64,000 nt of DNA from contig MVGU01000404.1 in assembly GCA_002005505.1 (NCBI GenBank), forward strand, positions 412,501 to 476,500, written 5' to 3'. A program made the position numbers and the translations under genes. How positions within the stretch are numbered: position 1 is the first letter of the stretch; the number at the start of each line of letters is the position of its first letter. Source of the DNA: Botryococcus braunii (lineage: Eukaryota; Chlorophyta; Trebouxiophyceae). This document shows positions 17,043 through 24,879 of the stretch, in pieces. Below the pieces are notes generated by a model. The model saw only the letters and a program-made list of their open reading frames with translations. It was not told where the DNA came from and did not search any database.

Positions 17043-20024
17043 ATGCATGTCGCAATGCAAGCTCAGGATAATCCAAAATCTGTCACTTTTGTCAACCTGC
17101 TTACATGGGCTCTTGATTCCGATGCTGAGTTTGCTGCCACACTGTTGCGTCAGAAGAGGACTAACAGTGCACAGGGAGCCAAGGTCAATAACTCGCAGGG
17201 TGATCAAAACGACAAGAAGAATTTTCAAGATAACAGGTCGAGCCAGTACAGGGGCAGGGGGCGAGGCAATGGCAGGGGATATGCGAATTATAATCAGCCA
17301 TTCGAAGAGAAGTCGCCTTTCTCATTTATGTTGCAGTTAAATATGGATGAAGAAGATTCGGATCTTGATGTGAACATTTGTGATTTGACTCCGGATGATC
17401 AGACTGATACTGACAGGGAAGATCAGGTAAGTGCAAGAGATCCTGACTTCATGCCTGTGAAGATTGAGAATCGTAAACCCGCTATCTATGTTCCAAGTCA
17501 AGCTCCAGTTAGGAAAAGGAAAAGAACGGTGACTGCATCAACTCCACAGCAAGCTGAGAAGACTGTCAGTGATGTCCTGCCTTGTCCTCCCACACCTGTG
17601 GGGGAGCAGTTTCCCAAGTTAGATCTTTCCTGCTTGAGCAATTTACGTACTAACAAGTCTGCACCTAAAAGTCCACCAGTGCGGAAAGTCATCCGCAAGT
17701 CTAGGGCAGCAAGCAAGACAGGTCCAGCCAGTAAGACACCTGCAGGGTTGCCACCTCTGATAGCAAGGGGCAGGAAGCCCAGACACACCAAGCAGGTGCA
17801 GGCAATGATTAAAGAAGGTATGGAGCTGCTAGCTGGCGCTTATGAGTTCATTGACACGGCTGCTGCCAGCAAAAGTATTGATAAGGGTAAGCGTCCCATG
17901 ACTCCAGCAGAATGCGCAGCATTTGAGAGCAGTCAGAAAAGTTCAGGTAAGCCACAACTGCCACAGTTGCCAGTACCCATGGAGATGCAGGAAGTCACGT
18001 TCCTTCCTAGGGTTGAGCCTCCTCCCCATGCCACTGCGGTCCGTAACGTGCCACTTTACACTGATGACTGTTGGAAGCTGCCATTGCCTGACTCCACACG
18101 TGTTGCTGAAAGGCAGAAAGACTTATGTTGGCCAATGAAGGCTGCTTTGTTTGACCCCACACTTCACTGTTTTGAGAAACCACCGTATTGGCCTGCTCAC
18201 TTGCCCAAGCCTGCCCAGCATACAGGTTGGCCGAGTGGCCCAAACATAGAGCCAGCACAAGTGTATTATGATAATGGAATGGTCAAACCCTTCATTGACT
18301 TTGTGCCTGTTTTGCAACACCCTCCAAACACATTGAATGAGACACATATGGCTCGCTTTAACGCAGAGTACATGAACACCTTAGAACCAATTTGGCAAAG
18401 AACTCCCAACACTGATGAATATATTGCTGTTGATGCGAGTGTTTTGCCCACTCATAGGATGATCACTACGAGAACTGTACAACATAATCGTAGTGTCGTA
18501 ACTACTGTGAGTCCGCAGATCCAGCTGACTAACGAACACCTGGATATTTTAGCACTTGTGCAGGACTCACATGATTTGAATCCACGTTTTATGAATTGGT
18601 CAGTGGACATTCATGATCTGCTGCAGCAGAAAGCCATGAATCCTCCACCGGCACAGCATGTTGGGGCACAGATGACCCCAATTGAGACCAAGAAAGACAT
18701 TGCACTCCGAGCACTTGCGCTCAGACATAATCATGCTTCTGATTTGCTGCAGCAGGCACGAGAGATTACAGGGTTTCAACCAGACAGATATGCTGGCCCT
18801 TCCTCCCTGTCTGAAACACCCCCTGTCTCGCAGCCAAGTACAGTCGTGCATGACTTTGATGATTGGCGTAATGTAATGTGCGGAATGATGCAGGGACTAG
18901 GTCCCATGTCTGGAACGTCTCATGAAAATCCACCTGCTAATGTTTTTGCCTTGAATAGTAGGAGGCCGTATAGGGCGGAAAATTTTAGGCCTGCGGACCG
19001 CGCAGACCCGCGCCCCGCGCAGCATCCGCCGCAGTACTTTCATCAACCCGAAAATCGAATTGCTTCAGCTGTAATTACAACCACCTTATCTGGTCTGGTC
19101 AGGATTACCAAAAACCCTGCATACCCCAAGTTTGCAGATGCTTGTGAAGCCCTGTTCCAGCCCAGCCCCGTGGATGCTGAAAAAGTCATAGTTGAAATGG
19201 GGGTTGCGCTAAACCATATGGCTGAGCAGGAGCAGATTGCATTTAGTTGTTCCCTCAATGGCAGAGAGCTTCCCCTGCAAGGGGGGGAGATGTTTATGCA
19301 GGATGCAGGGACAGCTACTCCACACACTACATTTGAGACACCTTTGTACAGGGAACCTTCTTTGTACATTCCATCTAGAGGCATTAATTTTGAGGAAATA
19401 CCAATTATCTCACTGTTGACTCCAGCAATGCAGATTGCAGAATCAGTCCCACAGCCAATGCAGGAAGACTTTGCACAAGTAGCGACAAATCAGGTACCCA
19501 CAATATTCATTCCAACAGCTAGCATGCCTGCATTCAAATTCGCTTTTCTGAAGCCTGCAGAAAATGGTGCCAAGGTACCCTCACATTTCTCGCCCATGGC
19601 ACTGAGGACAGGGCACTTTGATACTGGCTGTAATGTAAATCTTTTGAGTGCTAAAGCGTTTGCTGCTGATCAACATCTTTTCACCCATACCATCAAGAAA
19701 ATCAAACCATTTAGGGTGAACATGGCTGATGGAAGGTCGCACACTATGACTGTCCGTGCATTAGACAATGTTATATTTTGCATGGACAAAGCATACTATG
19801 TTGCTACTTTTCCTGTAATTGACAATTTGGCCATTGATTACCTTATAGGATGGGCTTTCATGTTGCAGTATGATGTTCAATTAAAGCCCATGCGTTCCAA
19901 GTATGCCATTGGCCTGCCAAGCAACCAAATTATGCGGCCTGACACACACGATCCCAACATGACTTACCAATTGCTTGACTTGTCATTCAAGACTAAAAAG
20001 ATGACCTTGGTAGTCGCCCCGTAG
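17043..20024 (+). CDS. Retroelement gag-like/aspartic protease segment
   Basis: A 993-codon frame from ATG at 17043 to TAG at 20022. The N-terminal part has an RGRGRGNGRG-type arginine-glycine stretch near residue 75, suited to nucleic-acid binding. A long Pro/Gln/Lys-rich middle has no family I recognise. The C-terminal 150 residues contain the retropepsin-like site HFDTGCNVNLL (catalytic Asp near residue 860), followed by a hydrophobic-rich fold ending IDYLIGWAFMLQYDV. No zinc knuckle CCHC is seen. The stop is a lone UAG. The same frame stays open across the next 54 bases into the reverse transcriptase segment, so a fused product by readthrough is possible. The start may not be the native one, since a typical capsid region is missing. 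Confidence 0.8.
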   Translation: MHVAMQAQDNPKSVTFVNLLTWALDSDAEFAATLLRQKRTNSAQGAKVNNSQGDQNDKKNFQDNRSSQYRGRGRGNGRGYANYNQPFEEKSPFSFMLQLNMDEEDSDLDVNICDLTPDDQTDTDREDQVSARDPDFMPVKIENRKPAIYVPSQAPVRKRKRTVTASTPQQAEKTVSDVLPCPPTPVGEQFPKLDLSCLSNLRTNKSAPKSPPVRKVIRKSRAASKTGPASKTPAGLPPLIARGRKPRHTKQVQAMIKEGMELLAGAYEFIDTAAASKSIDKGKRPMTPAECAAFESSQKSSGKPQLPQLPVPMEMQEVTFLPRVEPPPHATAVRNVPLYTDDCWKLPLPDSTRVAERQKDLCWPMKAALFDPTLHCFEKPPYWPAHLPKPAQHTGWPSGPNIEPAQVYYDNGMVKPFIDFVPVLQHPPNTLNETHMARFNAEYMNTLEPIWQRTPNTDEYIAVDASVLPTHRMITTRTVQHNRSVVTTVSPQIQLTNEHLDILALVQDSHDLNPRFMNWSVDIHDLLQQKAMNPPPAQHVGAQMTPIETKKDIALRALALRHNHASDLLQQAREITGFQPDRYAGPSSLSETPPVSQPSTVVHDFDDWRNVMCGMMQGLGPMSGTSHENPPANVFALNSRRPYRAENFRPADRADPRPAQHPPQYFHQPENRIASAVITTTLSGLVRITKNPAYPKFADACEALFQPSPVDAEKVIVEMGVALNHMAEQEQIAFSCSLNGRELPLQGGEMFMQDAGTATPHTTFETPLYREPSLYIPSRGINFEEIPIISLLTPAMQIAESVPQPMQEDFAQVATNQVPTIFIPTASMPAFKFAFLKPAENGAKVPSHFSPMALRTGHFDTGCNVNLLSAKAFAADQHLFTHTIKKIKPFRVNMADGRSHTMTVRALDNVIFCMDKAYYVATFPVIDNLAIDYLIGWAFMLQYDVQLKPMRSKYAIGLPSNQIMRPDTHDPNMTYQLLDLSFKTKKMTLVVAP

Positions 20025-20078
20025 TGTGCTGGGATCCTGCAGGACTTTTTCTACGACTTATGTCTTTTTATCTTAATC

Positions 20079-22187
20079 ATGGATATGTTTTTCGAATGTA
20101 TTTTCAACGACCGTACATATGAGCACCGCGTCCCGGACGGGCTCATTGATTTTGATGAGATTACTGATTTGATGAGATCCTGCAAGGTGGATAGTGCTAT
20201 TCTGCCATTCTCATTGCAGCTGAGAAACTCAAACGTTTTTGAGGGTGATCCCATTGAAGCCCCTCTTTCCTCCACACTTGCTGCTATGCATGAGATAGAG
20301 CCGGACGACACTTTGCTTGATTCTTGTCCCCGCCTCTGTGAAGTAAAAGTGATGCCTCAGCTGTCAGAACTTGATGACAGTAAGAGGAGAGACATTGAAA
20401 TGTTGCTTGAAGAATTTTCTGACTTGTTTAGTTCAGGCAAGGATGATTTGGGGTGTATCTCGGACCCTAATATTTGTCACCAAATCAACCTCCGACCTGA
20501 ATCTTATCCACCTTCCAAATTTCGTAACATGTCCACTTATTCAGAAAAGGAAAAAGAGTTCCTGTCTGGTGAAGTGAAGATGTTGTTGGAGTTAGGCATT
20601 ATTCGTCCTTCGATGTCGCCTTGGGTGTCCGCGCCTGTCATTGTGAAAAAGCAAGATGGCTCGCTCAGACTTTGTATTGACTTCAGACCCTTGAATGCAT
20701 GTACAGTGTCAGATCCCTATCCTTTGCCTCTGATTGAAGCTATGTTACGTAAAATGGCCCCTGCAAAATACTTTTCTGCCATGGATATAGCTTCTGCTTT
20801 TTGGCAAGTGTCTATGCATCCTGAACACTCGAAATACACTGCATTTATGACCCATGAAGGCAAGTTTGAGTGGTTGAGAATGCCATTTGGACTTAAAAAC
20901 GCATCCAGTACATTCCAAAGGCTGATGGATAATGTGTTAGGCTCCTCCTTATTTTCTCATGCATACTTAGATGATGTACATGTGTTTTCCGAAACTTGGG
21001 AACAACACGTAAAACATATTCGAGACACATTTGAGAAGCTTGCCTTGCACAAAATCAAACTCAAGCGGCCCAAGTGCATTTTTGGTGCTAAGTATCTGAA
21101 GACATTGGGACACGTGGTTGGGGATGGTTGCTTACGTCCAGATCCTGACAATGTTGCAGCTATACTAAATCTGCCAGAGCCGAGAGATGTATCCGGCACT
21201 AGGTCAGTATTAGGGGCTGCTGGTTATTATCGTACTTATGTGGAAAACTTTGCTGGGATCACTGAACCCTTGTCCCGCCTTTTGAAAAAGACATCTTTCT
21301 TTGCCTGGAGCCCTGAGTGCCAACTTGCCTTTGATGAAGTGAAACATCGCCTTGCTTCTGAACCTGTTTTACGTGCTCCCAATTTCAAGCTTCCTTTTGT
21401 TTTAACGACAGATTGGTCTAAAACTGCTGTTGGTGCTGTGTTAAGTCAACCTGACCCTGACACGCACTTTGATCATCCTGTCGCGTTTGCTTCTAAGTTG
21501 TTGAAGGATGCAGAGCGGAATTACTCCCCCACTGAAGGTGAATGTCTTGCCTTAGTATGGGCTTGTGAGAAGTTTCGTCCTTTTCTGCATGGCTCACGAT
21601 TCATTGCATACACTGATCACTCACCCCTTGTGTATTTGAATTCCAAAAGACACACAAACTCCAAGTTGGAGCGGTGGGCGTTACGCCTGCAAGACTTCGA
21701 CATTGAAATAAAATACAAGAAGGGGGAAGAGAATCTTGTTGCTGATTGTTTGTCTCGTTGCGTGCATTCTGAAGCTGTTCACGTTTATGCCACTGCACCT
21801 GTGTGGGAAACCAACCCTGCCAAGCAAAAGGATTTGGATTCCGTGCCTTGTGTCATTTGCGGGTTCCCACAGGGGGACGACAACATTGTCCTGTGTGATG
21901 GCTGTAATCGTTGCTTCCACTTGAGATGCTTGTTTCCACCTCGATCTGTAGTTCCAGGAGGTTGCTGGTTTTGTCCAGCTTGTGACCCGTACTTAGGCAA
22001 GGGGGTTGAACTGAAGATTGCTGAGCTCAGAAATGCAGAGACACCTTTAGTATGCCACAGATTTGATCCTTACAGAGATCAGGAATTCTTGGATTATATT
22101 CAGAGTGAGCATAAGTTAGACCTTTTGGTCAATCTTCCTCCCCAACTTGCAGCAGAATACAGAAGGAGAGGGTCCTTCTTTGCGTAG
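20079..22187 (+). CDS. Reverse transcriptase-RNase H-PHD finger segment
   Basis: A 702-codon frame, in the same phase as the segment before it. A linker of about 170 residues leads to RT motifs: GSLRLCIDFRPLN, FSAMDIASAFWQV, MPFGLKNASSTFQRLM and the catalytic YLDD at residues 296-299. RNase H follows, with TTDWSKTAVGAVLSQ near residue 445 and YTDHSPLVYL further on. Residues 590-635 then carry a complete Cys4-His-Cys3 set (CVIC, CDGC, HLRC, CPAC) with a conserved Trp before the last pair, which reads as a PHD finger. PHD fingers bind histone H3 tails, so this could guide integration, but that is inference. The frame ends in UAG at 22185. Confidence 0.92.
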   Translation: MDMFFECIFNDRTYEHRVPDGLIDFDEITDLMRSCKVDSAILPFSLQLRNSNVFEGDPIEAPLSSTLAAMHEIEPDDTLLDSCPRLCEVKVMPQLSELDDSKRRDIEMLLEEFSDLFSSGKDDLGCISDPNICHQINLRPESYPPSKFRNMSTYSEKEKEFLSGEVKMLLELGIIRPSMSPWVSAPVIVKKQDGSLRLCIDFRPLNACTVSDPYPLPLIEAMLRKMAPAKYFSAMDIASAFWQVSMHPEHSKYTAFMTHEGKFEWLRMPFGLKNASSTFQRLMDNVLGSSLFSHAYLDDVHVFSETWEQHVKHIRDTFEKLALHKIKLKRPKCIFGAKYLKTLGHVVGDGCLRPDPDNVAAILNLPEPRDVSGTRSVLGAAGYYRTYVENFAGITEPLSRLLKKTSFFAWSPECQLAFDEVKHRLASEPVLRAPNFKLPFVLTTDWSKTAVGAVLSQPDPDTHFDHPVAFASKLLKDAERNYSPTEGECLALVWACEKFRPFLHGSRFIAYTDHSPLVYLNSKRHTNSKLERWALRLQDFDIEIKYKKGEENLVADCLSRCVHSEAVHVYATAPVWETNPAKQKDLDSVPCVICGFPQGDDNIVLCDGCNRCFHLRCLFPPRSVVPGGCWFCPACDPYLGKGVELKIAELRNAETPLVCHRFDPYRDQEFLDYIQSEHKLDLLVNLPPQLAAEYRRRGSFFA

Positions 22188-22211
22188 CACCCGTCCATCA
22201 GTGACTGGCTT

Positions 22212-23516
22212 ATGGTCTACAAGAAAATTCGCGGTAAGCCCTCACGTTGGCTGGTCTGCCCTCCTGTTGTGTACAGATGGGACATTATTGCTATGATTCA
22301 TGATGTCCTTGCTCATCCTGGTGTCTCGCAAACTCTTGTTGTTTTGCACATGCACTTTCATTGGCCTGGCATAAAGGCTGATGTTGACTTGTTTGTTCGT
22401 ACTTGTGAACCATGTCAGAAGCTCAGAGCTTCACTGCCTGAGCCACCACGGCTACAAAAACCTGCCCTGTTCGGACCAATGGATCATATTCACATTGACT
22501 TATTTGGTCCGATTCCTCGCATGCTCGCGAAGGATAAAAATGGCAGAAACGACAAGCAAAAGCTTTGGGTTGTGCTCATGATTGATTACTTTACCAAAAT
22601 TGCGGAGTTTGCTACTGTTGAAAATAAAACTCCCTTGTCAGTGTCTAAGTCCTTTTACAATGCATGGATTTGTAGATATGGTGTACCTGCTGTAGTCACG
22701 TCTGATAATGGTCATGAGTTTTCTGCTGAATTTGTTCACATGCTTTCGAGACTGGGAATCTATCACATCCAGATCTCGCCCAATCGCCCATCTGCCAATG
22801 GTGTGGTTGAACGTTTGGTTAGAACTGTGAGGGGAATGTTGACCAAGCATTATAATGACTTTCCCACTGACTGGACTTCGTCCTTGCCCACTGTGCATCA
22901 AGCATACATGTCGCGCAAACACACGTTGATATGTAATCTCTCTCCAGCTGAAATGTTGTATGGGTATATTCCTAAATTGCCTTTGGCTGTAAGAGATGTG
23001 CTTGTAAATGTTGCAGAGGCCCTTTCTCCTGAACATCACGTGTGCAAGTTACAAGACAAATTGCGAGAGCAGTATGACAGAGTAGCACGTGCATTGGACA
23101 ATGCAATGCACAAAAACATTGTGGGTCAAGCTCATAAACTGCGTGGCAAAAGAAAGTGCACTGATTTGGAGGTTGGGGACTTAGTTTTGGAAGTCACAAA
23201 CATTGCTGGTCCACTACAAACTGGGCTCAAAGGTCCCTTCAAAATAGTTAGCATCAATGACACCAAAACCATAGCAGTCCTTGAAACTGGCCAAACACGT
23301 TTCAAGGAAAGGAAACATTTCAAAAGACATACCTCACACCTTGTCAAATATCACGAACCGCTTCGTGATTGGGGGGGGAGAGTGCATACTTCCAGGGATT
23401 ACAAATTTACATTTTCCCCTGAGTATTTTCCTGAAAACAATCACCAAGCAGCCATCGTGCAGTATGAAATATTTGAACAGGTGGAGTTGGGACATTCGGT
23501 GGAGCTGGAACACTGA
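22212..23516 (+). CDS. Retroelement integrase segment
   Basis: A 434-codon frame, again in the same phase and only 24 bases past the previous UAG. It starts with the HHCC zinc-binding module (AHPG, then HFHW and CEPCQ). The rve catalytic core follows: Asp in HIDLFGP, Asp in TSDNGHEFSAEF and Glu in NGVVERLV. A C-terminal GPY/F-like module (LKGPFKIVS) comes next, then a basic tail. No chromodomain is visible at the C-terminus, so it is not a typical chromovirus. The ATG at 22212 may only be an internal Met if the whole frame is read through. All DDE residues are present and I see no frameshift within the segment. Confidence 0.92.
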   Translation: MVYKKIRGKPSRWLVCPPVVYRWDIIAMIHDVLAHPGVSQTLVVLHMHFHWPGIKADVDLFVRTCEPCQKLRASLPEPPRLQKPALFGPMDHIHIDLFGPIPRMLAKDKNGRNDKQKLWVVLMIDYFTKIAEFATVENKTPLSVSKSFYNAWICRYGVPAVVTSDNGHEFSAEFVHMLSRLGIYHIQISPNRPSANGVVERLVRTVRGMLTKHYNDFPTDWTSSLPTVHQAYMSRKHTLICNLSPAEMLYGYIPKLPLAVRDVLVNVAEALSPEHHVCKLQDKLREQYDRVARALDNAMHKNIVGQAHKLRGKRKCTDLEVGDLVLEVTNIAGPLQTGLKGPFKIVSINDTKTIAVLETGQTRFKERKHFKRHTSHLVKYHEPLRDWGGRVHTSRDYKFTFSPEYFPENNHQAAIVQYEIFEQVELGHSVELEH

Positions 23517-23638
23517 CATGTGGGGGCAGTAGTAGTACTCTCTCAGTGCAGGTACCTGGACTCCAATTTTGTTTTATGCAGCTGGATCTTGGGATGGCAG
23601 ACAGCTACAGGTTTGCAATACCCACAGGTCATGTTTTT

Positions 23639-23893
23639 GGGGCTTCCCCCATGCTTTTCAGGTTGCTGCAGCACTTTGGGGCTTCCCCCTTGGCTTGCAG
23701 ACAGACCTGTACCTTAGTTGTACCTTATTTTCCAATAAGGGGCTTCCCCCTTGGCTTTTTGTCTTTCATTTGGCATTTGCGCCACAGATTTATTTGAGAT
23801 TATTATCGGCACTTGCGCCAAGTCTTTATCTTAGATATATTTTTGGCACTTGCGCCATTCTTTCATCTTTCGTCCTTTTTGGCACTTGCGCCA
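23639..23893 (+). repeat. Array of short hairpins downstream of integrase
   Basis: Three copies of the self-complementary GGGGCTTCCCCC (23639, 23678, 23739) are followed by four copies of GGCACTTGCGCC-type hairpins (23772, 23808, 23845, 23881) at 36-37 bp spacing. The spacers are T-rich and partly conserved. It lies in the presumed 3' untranslated part of the retroelement. Confidence 0.85.
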
Positions 23894-24024
23894 ATGTTCC
23901 AGAAGACTCGACAGGATCTAGGTCGTGATCTGGGATGGGGGCTGGGATTGATAGAGTGAGAGACTGGTCATTCATTCATTTGTTTTGTTTGTTTTATCAT
24001 TGCGATTAGCTGCATCGGTTACGT

Positions 24025-24396
24025 ATGGACGTAACCGAACCGACGACGGATGTGCCGTCCGAAGTCGTCCCGGCTGTGGTAGAGACACCTCCTGTAGTGG
24101 TTCCAGAAGAGAAAAGAACTCTTGACATCACCTTAAGACAGTGTCAGATAGCAGAGAAAGCTCAGTACGTTGCTACTTTGCTAGCTCAGTTGAATGGCCA
24201 CAGCAATAGGGTGATTGTACAAGATTTCCTGCAACAGCCAGGCCGCTATCAAACGGCCAGGACGCATGTGAAGGACGTGCAGAGGTATATGAGGATACTC
24301 ATGAAGACATTTGACCATATATATCAGAATGTCAATGTCTCACTTGAGACATCTGGCATAGGTGACCTGGAGGTGGGCCACCCCTTTAGTTCATGA
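24025..24396 (+). CDS. Unrecognised 123-codon frame before the right repeat
   Basis: An ATG-initiated frame with an acidic, Pro/Val/Thr-rich start and a helical C-terminal half (IAEKAQYVATLLAQLNG and similar). It sits between the hairpin array and the right direct repeat. It could be a displaced gag-like or accessory frame of the retroelement, or chance. I recognise no family. Confidence 0.35.
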   Translation: MDVTEPTTDVPSEVVPAVVETPPVVVPEEKRTLDITLRQCQIAEKAQYVATLLAQLNGHSNRVIVQDFLQQPGRYQTARTHVKDVQRYMRILMKTFDHIYQNVNVSLETSGIGDLEVGHPFSS

Positions 24397-24402
24397 CATA
24401 TA

Positions 24403-24547
24403 TGTCATAGCCTTAGTTATGACATATAATGTATTGGTAATCCACGTGACTGCATGGTACGGCAATCACGTGGGGCAGCAGTCTCGCGGGCATAGATAAG
24501 CTCGCCTGCCACAAAAGTTCCCTTCGTGTTGATCATACTGGGAGCGA
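24403..24547 (+). repeat. Right terminal direct repeat (LTR-like)
   Basis: Second copy of the TGTCATAGCC repeat. It is preceded by a palindrome (TGACATATATGTCA) that overlaps its first bases. After CCACAAAAGTTCCCTTC it drifts from the left copy, although a TGGGA(A/G)CGAC phrase still matches. Either the LTRs are short, or the two copies belong to different insertions of one family. Confidence 0.7.
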
Positions 24548-24651
24548 CGATTCTATTGATTATTCACAGACTTGGGCAATTACTGGGTTGCGGCTGAGCT
24601 AACTACTGTGAGAATACTGCTGTGAGAAGAACTACTTGTGAAGAAAAGGGG

Positions 24652-24879
24652 ATGGTCCAGGGGCAAGATCTGCTTGACGCCCAAACAGATAGTGAGGGAG
24701 AAGAGCAGATGGAAGATGCAACCACCAAGAAGAAGAAAAGGAAGAGCAGAGGAAGAACTCGTGCGGCTCGCAAGACGGCCAAGGCCAGGAAGATGGCAGA
24801 AGTCATGGAAGATGTTGTTTGTGAGCCTGAGGCAGCCATGCTGAGTGAAGTTGATGATACAGCTACCACAGCTGTTTGA
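24652..24879 (+). CDS. Small Lys/Arg-rich frame, function unknown
   Basis: A 75-codon frame from ATG to TGA. An acidic opening is followed by a dense basic block (KKKKRKSRGRTRAARK) that resembles a nuclear-localisation or nucleic-acid-binding segment, then an acidic tail. It directly follows the right repeat, so it may be transcribed from it. No family recognised, and it may be non-coding. Confidence 0.25.
   Translation: MVQGQDLLDAQTDSEGEEQMEDATTKKKKRKSRGRTRAARKTAKARKMAEVMEDVVCEPEAAMLSEVDDTATTAV

Larger units (their letters stand above)
15726..24547 (+). mobile_element. Ty3/gypsy-type LTR retroelement with PHD finger
   Basis: The domain order aspartic protease, reverse transcriptase, RNase H, integrase is that of Ty3/gypsy (Metaviridae-like) elements. 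It is bracketed by two direct repeats that begin TGTCATAGCC (15726 and 24403), match almost perfectly for about 125 bp, then decay. They look like the 5' ends of LTRs, but I could not fix the LTR 3' ends, a primer-binding site or a target duplication. A possible primer-site-like phrase, TGGTGACAGAGATCCC, is at 16133. The gag N-terminus is not recognisable upstream of 17043. A PHD-type zinc finger between RNase H and integrase is unusual. The element lies between the divergently transcribed SBPase and ELP1 genes. Confidence 0.85.

Noticed and set aside
23639..23893. Regularly spaced hairpins resembling a CRISPR array
   Set aside because: Eukaryotic context, spacers are themselves repeated, and there are no cas genes; it belongs to a retroelement.
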